DNA from: Chloroflexota bacterium
GTDB taxonomy: Bacteria > Chloroflexota > Anaerolineae > Aggregatilineales > Phototrophicaceae
Length of the DNA stretch: 64,000 nucleotides
Assembly: GCA_020161935.1 (NCBI GenBank)
Contig: JAIUNI010000020.1
Span: 1-64,000, forward strand
Direction: 5' to 3'
Under the pieces are notes generated by a model. It was not told the origin of the DNA, did not search any database, and saw only the letters and a list, made by a program, of their open reading frames with translations. Shown piece by piece: positions 50,025-57,675 of the stretch (its first letter is position 1; every line of letters begins with the position of its first letter). The position numbers and the translations under genes were made by a program.

Positions 50025-52253
50025 TTACGAGTTTTGTCTTTGAAACGTGCGAATGTAATTCACGATGTCCCAACGTTGGGCATCGGTTAAGGCGGTGTCA
50101 CAAGCGGCAGAGCCTTGCCACCCGTCGCGGGTTGCTGCGAAAAGCTGTTCATCGCGGGTACGAGCCAACCGGTCGACAAAGCGACCTTGATTGTCACTTT
50201 CCCATGATGGACATGAGGCGCGGTACAAAGCCGCACCTGCATCCAATGATTCTTGGCTGGGTATGACAGCGTTGACGACGGTTGGTGGTGGGTTGATAGC
50301 GGCAACGTACTGTGCATCGGTGTTTTGGATGACCACAACTCCGATTAACGTCAGCACGACCGTCCCAACGACCGCGCCGACCGCGACGGTAACATTGGCG
50401 GGTGAGAGGTCAAGGCGTTGGTAGACCCAGTAGGCGAAGGGGTACAAGACCCACATGACAGCCAGCAGTACGATCACAAGGGCGATGATTTGCTGGGGAC
50501 GCGGCGGCAGCGTGATCTGTACAGCAGCGGCATCGGTAATCTGCCAGTCGAAGGCGGCACGGTGAATGCTGCCATCGGGTAAGGTGACATCGAGCAGTGA
50601 CCACCACTGCCCGGCGCGGTCGATCTCCGCACCCGCGCCGATATAAAGACCTTCTTCGGCGTTTTCGAGCGTATCCCAGCCGCCACGAACATCACGCTGC
50701 GGACTGACCATTTGCAACCGTAAACCCACGTCATTGACTGGCTGCCCAGCGCGGGTGAGTGATACATCGTAGGTGTTGATACCGGGGCCGCCGGGGGTGA
50801 GGGTTAGGGTGATGTCGAGGTCGTTCAGCGATTGGCTTTCGCTGGGTGAAGGGACGGCCTCTTGAATGAAGTAGGGAATGGGAACCGGCGTAGCACTCAA
50901 CACCCCAACGCTTGCCAGCACGAGGAACGCTAAACCTGTTTCGAGGCGCAAGGTGGGGATGAAGCCGGATACACGCGCTGTAAACCCTTGCCAGCGGGCG
51001 TAACGTTCTGGTCGCAACGCCATGTGATGCGCGAGCGCCACGATTAAGAGGCCAGCTACCAATACGATTTTGACGACGAGCGTACCGCCGAAGGGTGTGC
51101 TGGTCACATCGGGGGGGGTATAAACCCATGTTAAGGCGCTGTAGATGCCTGTGGCGATGACCAGCACCAGACAGGAAACCGCTAACCTTGAAAACCGCTG
51201 CATGACGGCGAGTAAGGCTTGGCGACGCTGTTCACCCTGATAGGGGGCGAGGGCGGTGGGCAGGACGAAGGCCAGCGCCGCGAGGCCACCAATCCACAAG
51301 CCGACCCCGATGCCATGCAGCCAATCGTTAAAGGTGGCGACCCACGGCCAGATAATGCTGCCGGCTGCGTGGCTGCCGGCGCTGAACGTCCCAACCATAA
51401 GCAGGCCAGCCCACGCATTCGCCGTCCAAAAGGGGCGGACGGTGTCGGGCTGCTCGGTGCGCCAGTACAGACTGAGGGCGAACAGCATAGTAATCAGCAC
51501 GAGTAAAAACATGCGGGCTGTCCATAAGTCACCGAAGCGGGTGCTAGTACGGACGACGGCCCATAAGCTCTGGCTGATGACGCGCCCGACATCGGCTTCA
51601 AAGAACACCATACTTTGCTGGAGCAGGGCTAAGATGCTGCCGATGAAGGCGACTGCTAAAGCTGCGATCATCACCCGATTGAGGGCGGTCATGACGCGGG
51701 GTGGGAGTAAACCGGCGCGGAATGACTTGCTGCCCCATGCCGGTACAAGGATAGTGCTGTAGAGGATGCACACGCCGAACAGGAGCATGGTTGAACTGAG
51801 CGACAGGGTGCGCCAGATGACTTCCAGAGGGTTAACTTGATTAAGGGCGGCTTGCCCATCTACGCCGCTGACGGCTGCACCGACGAAGAACACGCGGCTC
51901 TGCGCGATAACATGCCCATCGCTGGCGAAGGCGATCCGCATGTCTACGATGTACGCGCCATCGGGTAGGTCGCGGGGGAGGCGGGCGGTGAGCAAGGCGT
52001 TATTCTCCGGCGAGAGACCGCCTTCGGTGACGACATCACCCTGCTGGTTCAATACCCTTAAGCTGCTAAATTGGGCTTCTAAACCTTCGCTGAACCAGTA
52101 TTGAATGCGGGCGGGCGGGCGTTCAAGAACCGCACCTTCTTCGGGGATGGAACGCAGCAGATAGCCGTGAGCCGCAACCGGACGTATGCCGAGCAGGAGC
52201 GTGAGGACGAGCAGCGATAGGAGGCTAACCAGACGGGTGTTGCGAAGTTTCAT
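50025..52253 (-). CDS. CopC-CopD copper-handling membrane protein with heme-less cytochrome c-like tail
   Basis: The 742-residue protein has a signal peptide ending at AAHG, so the mature CopC domain (residues 28-125) starts with His as in copper-binding CopC: HGYLLRSIPEEGAVLERPPARIQYWFSEGL and FASDGHVIAQSRVFFVG. About eight CopD membrane helices follow (150-470), then a beta domain like YtkA (490-590), another helix pair and a C-terminal segment (665-742) with the cytochrome c pattern DAGAALYRASC ... DIVNYIRTF. There the heme motif CxxCH reads CPSWE, so heme cannot attach covalently. It probably takes up or tolerates copper. Five bases separate it from the small gene upstream. Confidence 0.85.
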   Translation of the reverse strand: MKLRNTRLVSLLSLLVLTLLLGIRPVAAHGYLLRSIPEEGAVLERPPARIQYWFSEGLEAQFSSLRVLNQQGDVVTEGGLSPENNALLTARLPRDLPDGAYIVDMRIAFASDGHVIAQSRVFFVGAAVSGVDGQAALNQVNPLEVIWRTLSLSSTMLLFGVCILYSTILVPAWGSKSFRAGLLPPRVMTALNRVMIAALAVAFIGSILALLQQSMVFFEADVGRVISQSLWAVVRTSTRFGDLWTARMFLLVLITMLFALSLYWRTEQPDTVRPFWTANAWAGLLMVGTFSAGSHAAGSIIWPWVATFNDWLHGIGVGLWIGGLAALAFVLPTALAPYQGEQRRQALLAVMQRFSRLAVSCLVLVIATGIYSALTWVYTPPDVTSTPFGGTLVVKIVLVAGLLIVALAHHMALRPERYARWQGFTARVSGFIPTLRLETGLAFLVLASVGVLSATPVPIPYFIQEAVPSPSESQSLNDLDITLTLTPGGPGINTYDVSLTRAGQPVNDVGLRLQMVSPQRDVRGGWDTLENAEEGLYIGAGAEIDRAGQWWSLLDVTLPDGSIHRAAFDWQITDAAAVQITLPPRPQQIIALVIVLLAVMWVLYPFAYWVYQRLDLSPANVTVAVGAVVGTVVLTLIGVVVIQNTDAQYVAAINPPPTVVNAVIPSQESLDAGAALYRASCPSWESDNQGRFVDRLARTRDEQLFAATRDGWQGSAACDTALTDAQRWDIVNYIRTFQRQNS

Positions 52254-52258
52254 GGTGG

Positions 52259-52462
52259 TTATTCAAGCGGGAAGCGACCCTGTGTGGGTTCAGTCGTTTC
52301 GGTGGGTTGTTCGGTGGTCGCTTCGAGTTCTTCGGGCGTTGAGACACGGCTGCGTACCCAACTGATGCCCATCATGACGAGGAAGATCGCGGCGATGGAC
52401 AGGAAAACGAGTTCATCCCATTCGCCAAGCGCCCCGTGGGCGAGGATGAAAACTGGTCGCAT
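52259..52462 (-). CDS. Small single-helix membrane protein upstream of copCD
   Basis: A 67-residue protein with one membrane helix (ELVFLSIAAIFLVMMGISWV) and an acidic Thr/Glu-rich cytoplasmic tail (TPEELEATTEQPTETTEPTQG). AGGAG lies six bases before the ATG at 52460-52462, which decides against a start 21 codons upstream. It sits five bases before the CopC-CopD gene, so it is probably translated with it and may be a subunit. An N-terminal His (LAHGALGEWDE) resembles that of the CopC segment but may be coincidence. Confidence 0.65.
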   Translation of the reverse strand: MRPVFILAHGALGEWDELVFLSIAAIFLVMMGISWVRSRVSTPEELEATTEQPTETTEPTQGRFPLE

Positions 52463-52572
52463 AACTTTCTCCTCTATCGCGCTGCGCGAGGAATTTGTGG
52501 ACGTGAATGGGGCGCATTTTACCACAGAATAGGCGGCCTGTTCAATTTTTCACGAACTGCTCAGGGAAATAA

Positions 52573-52594
52573 AAACGCGCGAAGCTGCGCGTTT
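52573..52594 (-). terminator. Terminator after tRNA-Arg(CCU)
   Basis: Perfect 8-bp stem AAACGCGC/GCGCGTTT, loop GAAGCT, followed on the minus strand by TTATTT, five bases past the tRNA end. Confidence 0.8.
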
Positions 52595-52599
52595 GAGGT

Positions 52600-52671
52600 T
52601 ACGCCCGATAGGAATCGAACCTACGACCACCCGCTTAGGACGCGGAGACTCTGCCTCTGAGTTACGGGCGT
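52600..52671 (-). tRNA. tRNA-Arg (anticodon CCU)
   Basis: The 72-base sequence folds as a class I tRNA: acceptor ACGCCCG/CGGGCGT, discriminator A, D-arm with AACTCAGAGGCAGAGT, anticodon stem TCCGC/GCGGG with loop GTCCTAA (anticodon CCT), and T-arm GTAGG-TTCGATT-CCTAT. It reads the AGG codon. CCA is not encoded. Confidence 0.92.
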
Positions 52672-52814
52672 GAGAATGACCTGAATGTCAGTATACTCGT
52701 TATTGGCGGGCGAATGCAAGTCAGTAACCGTTAAAAGTTGAAGGTTGAAAGTTAAAAGGAATGTCGGCTATTGGCAGTTAGCGATTGGCTTTTGGAGTGA
52801 TCGGTTGATGTTAA
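52672..52814. other. Gene-free stretch between tRNA-Arg and element copy B
   Basis: No gene, terminator or promoter could be recognised with confidence. It contains short direct phrases (AAAAGTTGAAGGTTGAAAGTTAAAAGG, about 52732-52758 in part) of low complexity. Confidence 0.35.
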
Positions 52815-53216
52815 TATGCGTTATTAGACGGCTATAATAATTGCAAGTTTTGCATAATTTGCACATTTTCTCGCTGAAATGGTCGGCGGGAAGCTCGCGT
52901 GCATCCGCCGAAGGGTTATTTTGTGACGGCATAAGTGAGAGAGCGCGGCGCTGAATTGACACAAACCCGGCGGATGGCTCCCGTGTAAACGCCGCGTTGC
53001 AAATATTGCAACTGCATAGCGGGAGTGAGGGAGATTCCCGCCGAGAGTAGTTTTAAGTGACAAGTCGCAAGTTACAAGTGAAGACAAATTCCGTTTAACC
53101 GCAGAGACGCAGAGAAAATGCAGAGAGAAATGCAAATTTAACCGCCAAGTCGCCAAGAGAATACCGAGATAAAACATAATAGAATTATAGAACAAAAAGG
53201 CTAAAATTGCAAGTTC
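52815..53216 (-). repeat. Dispersed ~400-bp intergenic element, copy B
   Basis: The minus strand here matches 32826-33266. The core hairpin is better formed than in copy A: CATCCGCCG pairs perfectly with CGGCGGATG, TTTGTG with CACAAA, and AGCGC with GCGCT. Copy B has extra bases after CACTTGTAACTT and lacks about 45 bases present in copy A before the CCCGC block. Its upstream end overlaps the last codons and stop of the XRE-family gene (AACTTGCAATTTTAG), and the same phrase starts copy A. Confidence 0.75.
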
Positions 53217-53542
53217 GAATCGGGTTTGTCTTCTGTTTGGACGATGAGGCGGATGGCAGCAAGAGGATCGTCGCGGCGGATGGCGGCGAGGATGGCTTGC
53301 TCGTGCGGCGTGAGGTCGGCGCTGTGGGATGGTGGGGTGGGGTCGTCGGTGCGGCCTAGCAGGTAGTCAGCGGAGACATTGAAGGTGTCCGCCATGCGGG
53401 TGACGACATCACTGGAGGGGTCCGATTCTCCTGCTTCATATCGCACAATTTGACGCATGTTTATATCCAGCGCTTTGGATAAGGAAGCATAAGTATGATT
53501 ATTTTTTAAGCGTAATTGTCGTAACCGTTCAGCTTGGAGCAT
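53201..53542 (-). CDS. XRE-family helix-turn-helix transcriptional regulator
   Basis: The 113-residue protein has an XRE/Cro-type HTH (residues 3-62: LRQLRLKNNHTYASLSKALDINMRQIVRYEAGESDPSSDVV, in sections), ending with SADYLLGRTDD, the usual end of SinR-like DNA-binding domains. The C-terminal 45 residues (LTPHEQAILAAIRRDDPLAAI) may bind a partner or form a dimer. AGGA lies about seven bases before the ATG at 53542, so upstream in-frame ATGs are not used. The gene is AT-rich compared with flanking genes and its stop lies within the repeated element. A palindrome upstream may be its operator. Confidence 0.82.
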   Translation of the reverse strand: MLQAERLRQLRLKNNHTYASLSKALDINMRQIVRYEAGESDPSSDVVTRMADTFNVSADYLLGRTDDPTPPSHSADLTPHEQAILAAIRRDDPLAAIRLIVQTEDKPDSNLQF

Positions 53543-53583
53543 GATAAATCCTATAAGGACTTGACTTAATGGCAAATTTGTCG

Positions 53584-53608
53584 TATTATTGCTGTATATT
53601 GCATAATA
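53584..53608 (-). promoter_or_regulatory. Candidate operator upstream of the XRE regulator
   Basis: An inverted repeat TATTATTGC ... GCATAATA (arms differ by one base) lies about 42 bases before the XRE start. Self-regulation through such sites is common in the family; here it is inference. Confidence 0.3.
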
Positions 53609-53764
53609 AGGTGGTAAACAATCTTTCAAGAACTGAGAAACGCACAATTATAACGACGATTTGCGAATTGGCGCTTATGAGCAAGCCGCCGTTGACGGTC
53701 ACAAAGTAAATTGATACACTAATTACCCTAAGCAGGCTACATAAACTATTTGTAGACAGCTTAC

Positions 53765-53847
53765 GGGGCAATGGTGGAACGGCATACACGGCGGTCTTAA
53801 AAACCTCTGTCCGCACGGACTTGTGGGTTCGAATCCCACTTGCCCCA
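53765..53847 (+). tRNA. tRNA-Leu (anticodon UAA)
   Basis: The 83-base class II tRNA has acceptor GGGGCAA/TTGCCCC, discriminator A, anticodon arm GCGGT/ACCTC (one mismatch) with loop CTTAAAA (anticodon TAA), a long variable arm and T-arm GTGGG-TTCGAAT-CCCAC. It reads UUA. The next gene on the same strand is the HNH protein. Confidence 0.95.
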
Positions 53848-53857
53848 ACTAATGATG

Positions 53858-53882
53858 AAGCGCCTTTACTGGCGCTTTTTTA
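53858..53882 (+). terminator. Terminator between tRNA-Leu(UAA) and the HNH gene
   Basis: Perfect 7-bp stem AAGCGCC/GGCGCTT, loop TTTACT, followed by TTTTTAT. It lies only 14 bases before the HNH start codon, so the HNH gene is either read through at low level or has a promoter hidden in the tRNA. Confidence 0.8.
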
Positions 53883-53895
53883 TTTGGAGATGGTG

Positions 53896-54594
53896 ATGAT
53901 CAAACTTGAGCAAATTCGGGCGATCCTTGAACTGTGGGAGTCGGGTATTCCAAAAGAGCGTATACCGGAAAAGTTGGGAATCTCACTCTATCAAGTACGG
54001 AATTGTATTAAGGAATACGTTTCGCTTGCGGAATTTGATAAAAGTCATACTTCAGCGGCTGCTTCAAACCCAAGTGTACGGACTTATGTCATTAAGAGTT
54101 ATCAACGTGGGCGAACTGCTTATAGTGATGAAGATCTGATCAAAGCTGTCCCCGAATGCACTTCGTTTGCAAAGTTGCTCGAGCGATTTGGACTGCGGCC
54201 TGCTGGTGGGAACTATAAGCTTATTCAAACCCGTGTTAAAGCATTGGGGTTAGATACGAGTCACTTTAAGGGATCACATGATTGGGCGAAAGGACGCAAA
54301 AGTACATTTGTACGGAAGCGCGATTTAGCAGAAATATTGGCTAAGGACTCAATCTATACATCGTCGATGCTTCGCAAGCGGTTAATAAGCGAGGGGATAT
54401 TTGAGCACCGGTGTGTGTCGTGCGGGTTGGACACGTGGCTAGAGAATAAGATTCCGCTGGAGATCGACCATATCAACGGCGACCGGCGCGATAACCGGAT
54501 CGAGAATTTGCGGCTGCTCTGCCCGAACTGCCACGCGCTGACGGAGACGTATCGTGGGAAGAATAAACGGGTCAGCCTAACTACCAGTAAATAG
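53896..54594 (+). CDS. HNH endonuclease-family protein with N-terminal HTH
   Basis: The 232-residue protein has an HTH-like N-terminus (residues 5-40: IRAILELWESGIPKERIPEKL), a central region of unknown fold with repeats of DLI/LAEILA-type segments, and a C-terminal zinc HNH domain (about 170-225): HRCVSCGLDTW, LEIDHINGDRRDNRIENL, LLCPNCHALTETY. HNH domains cut or nick DNA; proteins of this kind are common on phages and as free-standing mobile genes. GGAG lies six bases before the ATG at 53896. Its position right behind a tRNA and its lower GC suggest acquisition by transfer. Confidence 0.82.
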   Translation: MIKLEQIRAILELWESGIPKERIPEKLGISLYQVRNCIKEYVSLAEFDKSHTSAAASNPSVRTYVIKSYQRGRTAYSDEDLIKAVPECTSFAKLLERFGLRPAGGNYKLIQTRVKALGLDTSHFKGSHDWAKGRKSTFVRKRDLAEILAKDSIYTSSMLRKRLISEGIFEHRCVSCGLDTWLENKIPLEIDHINGDRRDNRIENLRLLCPNCHALTETYRGKNKRVSLTTSK

Positions 54595-54799
54595 TTTTAT
54601 AAGCACCAGAAGATTCTAAATTATGCTACTACTTGAATGCTGATGTGGTATGAAGTTGTGATCTTTATCACTAGCGTATTCGTTTTCACGCTCTTATGCT
54701 GATGATTAGAGGAATATTTACAGCGAGACCAACTATAATTCGCATGTGGCTGGACTAGTTATGTATAAGCAGCCAAGTGAATATTTGTATGTAAACAGA

Positions 54800-54833
54800 G
54801 GCGTTACCCACAATGGGGTGTAACGTCTTTTTG
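54800..54833 (+). terminator. Terminator hairpin in the leader before the beta-helix gene
   Basis: Stem GGCGTTAC/GTAACGTC with inner CC/GG pairs, followed by TTTTTG. It lies 30 bases upstream of the ATG at 54864 and 205 bases after the HNH stop. It may end the HNH transcript or act as an attenuator for the next gene; the sequence cannot decide. Confidence 0.6.
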
Positions 54834-54863
54834 TTTAGTGAGCAATTTAAGCAGGAGGATTTC

Positions 54864-56072
54864 ATGTGCGCGTTTAAGCGATTATGGATTATCGTGATTA
54901 TTATCGCTCTGATACCCGTATTTACCACTAACGCAGCGGCTTATCTGGTGAACAGTGCTTTAGATGAACACGATTATGTTATTAATGGGGTTTGCGAAAC
55001 ACAACCCGGTAATTCGGTTTGTACGCTGCGCGCAGCACTTGACGAAGCGAATGCCGCAGGTGGTGGGTGGCATCATATCACCCTAGCCCCAACCTCTATT
55101 GGGCTTTCAAAGTCTAATGGCGCATTCGTGATTAATACGGGGGTGAAGGTCTCTATTGAAGGCACAGGTACATTAACGGTGCTGGATGGTGGCGGTTATT
55201 CAGGTGTCCGAATCTTTACCGTGGAGCGGGGCGCTTGGCTTCGCCTGAGTCACTTGACGTTAGCAAATGGCACTGATTCTGGTTCCGGGGGTGGCATTCA
55301 GAATAGAGGCAATACGTTCATATACCGGGTGATACTGTCAGGTCATCATGCGACGAGCAGCGGCATTAGTGGCAACGCAGGGCGGGGCGCAGCCATATTT
55401 AACGAGTCTGGGAGTATATTGACGATTGAGCAAAGCACGCTTGTTGACAATCAATCGAGGGGCAGCGGCGGTGCTATTCGTAATGAGGGTACCGTGACTA
55501 TCTTGAATAGTACGTTCGCTCGTAATGATGGCTATGCTGGTGGGGGTGGCGCACTTGCAAATACAGGTCTTGCATTTGTATATACCAGTACATTTTCAGG
55601 TAATCATTCATCTGGTGCAGGTGCGATATGGAACGATTTTACAGGCCAAATCTATATTTACAGTTCAACTTTTGCGGATAATTATAGTCATAGTAACGGC
55701 TTATCGACTACATTGAATAATTCAGGAACGATGTATGTGATTAACAGTATTGTATATGCGCTGCCGGGTGGAAGTAACTGTGATGGGGCAATCAAATCAC
55801 TCGGTTACAATTTGTCAAACGACGCGAGTTGTGGTTTGAATGCACATGGAGACCAGCAGGGTGTTGACCCTCAGCTTGCCCCACTGGCACAAAATGGTGG
55901 CGCTACCGAAACACGCCGGTTGTTGAATGGCAGTGCTGCGATTGACACCGGTTTTTGTATTGGGTTGGATCAGCGAGGTTATCCCCGGCCTATACGATTG
56001 ACGTGGGCGGGAAACATACGGAATAAGTGCGATGTGGGAGCATTTGAACTGCAACGAAACGAAGTTCGGTAG
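54864..56072 (+). CDS. Secreted right-handed beta-helix protein with CSLREA-type start
   Basis: The 402-residue protein has a signal peptide (LWIIVIIIALIPVFTTNAAA), then the CSLREA-like segment GNSVCTLRAALDEANA, and a right-handed parallel beta-helix with repeats (LRLSHLTLANGT, GGGIQNRGNTFIYRVILSGHHA, GGAIRNEGTVTILNSTFARND). It ends with the choice-of-anchor Q pattern VDPQLAPLAQNGG ... AIDTG ... DQRGYPRP ... CDVGAFE. Such proteins are cell-surface or secreted adhesin/polymer-binding proteins. AGGAGG lies five bases before the ATG at 54864, deciding the start. No membrane anchor is visible at the C-terminus. Confidence 0.88.
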   Translation: MCAFKRLWIIVIIIALIPVFTTNAAAYLVNSALDEHDYVINGVCETQPGNSVCTLRAALDEANAAGGGWHHITLAPTSIGLSKSNGAFVINTGVKVSIEGTGTLTVLDGGGYSGVRIFTVERGAWLRLSHLTLANGTDSGSGGGIQNRGNTFIYRVILSGHHATSSGISGNAGRGAAIFNESGSILTIEQSTLVDNQSRGSGGAIRNEGTVTILNSTFARNDGYAGGGGALANTGLAFVYTSTFSGNHSSGAGAIWNDFTGQIYIYSSTFADNYSHSNGLSTTLNNSGTMYVINSIVYALPGGSNCDGAIKSLGYNLSNDASCGLNAHGDQQGVDPQLAPLAQNGGATETRRLLNGSAAIDTGFCIGLDQRGYPRPIRLTWAGNIRNKCDVGAFELQRNEVR

Positions 56073-56239
56073 CGATTATGATGGAAGGCTGTTAAACACA
56101 GTCTGAAAACAAACGTACTACAAAGCGGATTGTTTGTGTGAACACGTCTCTGTGTATTGTCTAATGATCTGCCGCAAGGAGTATTGACTGACCAGTCTCT
56201 GATTCGCTAGACTGACACTTCAACGTGAAGGGATGCGCG

Positions 56240-56458
56240 ATGACGGAAGCCAATCAACAGGCGCTGGGTAAGGGCAACCGCACCTGCCCAGAATGCGGGA
56301 CGGTGTTTAGCTGCGCGGTGGCAGCGGGTGAATCACAATGTTGGTGCTTCAATTTGCCCCGTATAATATCTCTAGATGAGTCGGATGATCGGGGCTGCCT
56401 GTGTCCCACCTGTTTAGGGGCGTGGATCGCGCGCAAAACGGACGAACAGGCGACATAA
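56240..56458 (+). CDS. Cysteine-rich CWC-family protein
   Basis: A 72-residue protein with eight Cys in the CWC family order: CPECGTVFSC, QCWCFNLP, CLCPTCLGAW, presumably binding one or two zinc ions. Function in the family is unknown. The ATG at 56240, with AAGGG eight bases upstream, is preferred over a GTG five codons earlier. It precedes the epimerase gene by 33 bases on the same strand, so the two may be co-transcribed. Confidence 0.8.
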   Translation: MTEANQQALGKGNRTCPECGTVFSCAVAAGESQCWCFNLPRIISLDESDDRGCLCPTCLGAWIARKTDEQAT

Positions 56459-56491
56459 GCCCACTTTAACCCTTAACATTGGAGTACATGA

Positions 56492-57538
56492 ATGGCTGAA
56501 CAAAAGTCATATTTGATTTCGGGCGGTGCAGGATTTTTGGGTATCAACCTCGTGCGCTATTTGTTGGAGCGCGGGCATAAGGTTACGACGCTGGACATCG
56601 CACCATTTGACTACCCGGAAAAACCCCAGATTAATGAGATTATCGGTGATATTCGCGACCGTGCGGCGGTGGATAAGGCGATGCAGGGCATCAACATCGT
56701 CATCCATACGGCGGCGGCGCTGCCCCTGTACAGCGAAGCCGATATTATGTCGACCGATTTGGATGGCACGCGGAATATGATCGACTCGGCGTTTAAGGCG
56801 GGAGTCGAGCGTTTCGTGCATGTGTCCTCGACGGCGGTGTACGGCATCCCTGACCATCACCCGCTGTTGGAAACGGATAAGCTGGATGGTGTCGGGCCAT
56901 ACGGTAAGGCGAAGATCGCGGCGGAAGAAGTGTGCTTCGAGTACCGCAAGAAGGGGATGTGCGTACCGGTTATTCGTCCGAAGTCGTTCATCGGGCCAGA
57001 ACGGTTGGGCGTTTTCGCGCTGTTCTATGACTGGGCGAAGGATGGTCATGGCTTCCCGATGTTGGGCAGCGGCAACAACCGTTATCAACTGCTGGATGTG
57101 GAAGACCTGTGTGACGCGATTTACCTGACCTGTACGCTAGATAAGGCTGTGGCGAACGATACCTTCAATATCGGCGCGAAGGAATTCACGACGATGAAGG
57201 AAGATTATCAGGCGGTGTTGAATTACGCCGGATTTGGTAAGAAGATTACCGGACTGCCCGCTGGGCCGGCGATTATGACGCTGCGGATTTTGGAAGCGCT
57301 GAAGATTTCCCCGCTTTACAAGTGGGTTTACGAGACGGCGAGCAAGGACTCGTTTGTGTCGATTGAGAAGGCGGAGAAGCAGTTGGGCTACAAGCCGAAG
57401 TTTTCCAACAAGCAGGCGTTGATCCGCAATTACCAATGGTATCTGCAAAACCTGTCGAAGTTCCAAGGGCAATCGGGTGTGTCGCACCGTGTACCGTGGA
57501 AGCAGGGCATTCTCGGCGTGGCGAAGGTGTTCTTTTAG
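56492..57538 (+). CDS. NAD(P)-dependent epimerase/dehydratase, extended SDR
   Basis: The 348-residue protein is an extended short-chain dehydrogenase: Rossmann motif ISGGAGFLGINLVRYLLERG, GDIRD, VIHTAAALP, VHVSSTAVYG (catalytic Ser) and GPYGKAKIAAEE (YxxxK). It resembles 3-beta-hydroxysteroid dehydrogenase/isomerase-type and nucleotide-sugar epimerase-type members; substrate unknown. The C-terminal 120 residues carry helices (KKITGLPAGPAIMTLRILEAL; YKWVYETASKDS) typical of the steroid/isoprenoid-like group. A terminator follows at 57571. Confidence 0.88.
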   Translation: MAEQKSYLISGGAGFLGINLVRYLLERGHKVTTLDIAPFDYPEKPQINEIIGDIRDRAAVDKAMQGINIVIHTAAALPLYSEADIMSTDLDGTRNMIDSAFKAGVERFVHVSSTAVYGIPDHHPLLETDKLDGVGPYGKAKIAAEEVCFEYRKKGMCVPVIRPKSFIGPERLGVFALFYDWAKDGHGFPMLGSGNNRYQLLDVEDLCDAIYLTCTLDKAVANDTFNIGAKEFTTMKEDYQAVLNYAGFGKKITGLPAGPAIMTLRILEALKISPLYKWVYETASKDSFVSIEKAEKQLGYKPKFSNKQALIRNYQWYLQNLSKFQGQSGVSHRVPWKQGILGVAKVFF

Positions 57539-57570
57539 TTACCAGTTACGAGTTGTCAGTTTACAGATTA

Positions 57571-57604
57571 AAGAGGTGTGTCCATAAAGATACACCTCTT
57601 TTTT
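57571..57604 (+). terminator. Rho-independent terminator after the epimerase gene
   Basis: Stem AAGAGGTGT/ACACCTCTT with a short AT-rich loop, followed by TTTT, 32 bases after the stop codon. Confidence 0.85.
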
Positions 57605-57610
57605 GTTGTC

Positions 57611-57664
57611 TTGACATAGTGAGTAATTTAGATACAATTCTAATTAGATATTCGTCTAATTAGA
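57611..57664 (+). promoter_or_regulatory. ArsR-gene promoter with two tandem 10-bp palindromes
   Basis: TTGACA (57611-57616) and TACAAT (57633-57638) are 16 bases apart. Two identical perfect palindromes, TCTAATTAGA, lie at 57639-57648 and 57655-57664, 16 bases apart centre to centre, covering the transcription start and abutting the ribosome-binding site. This is a textbook-type autoregulatory operator layout; that the adjacent ArsR protein binds it is inference. Confidence 0.75.
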
Positions 57665-57675
57665 GAGGATTGGAA

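Noticed and set aside
53586..53816. 76-residue minus-strand frame overlapping tRNA-Leu(UAA)
   Set aside because: It begins within the tRNA gene and covers the promoter region of the XRE gene; no ribosome-binding site.
53765..53847. tRNA-Leu as an integration site with duplicated 3' end
   Set aside because: No second copy of the tRNA 3' end (GTGGGTTCGAATCCCAC) was found downstream within the window, and there is no integrase gene.
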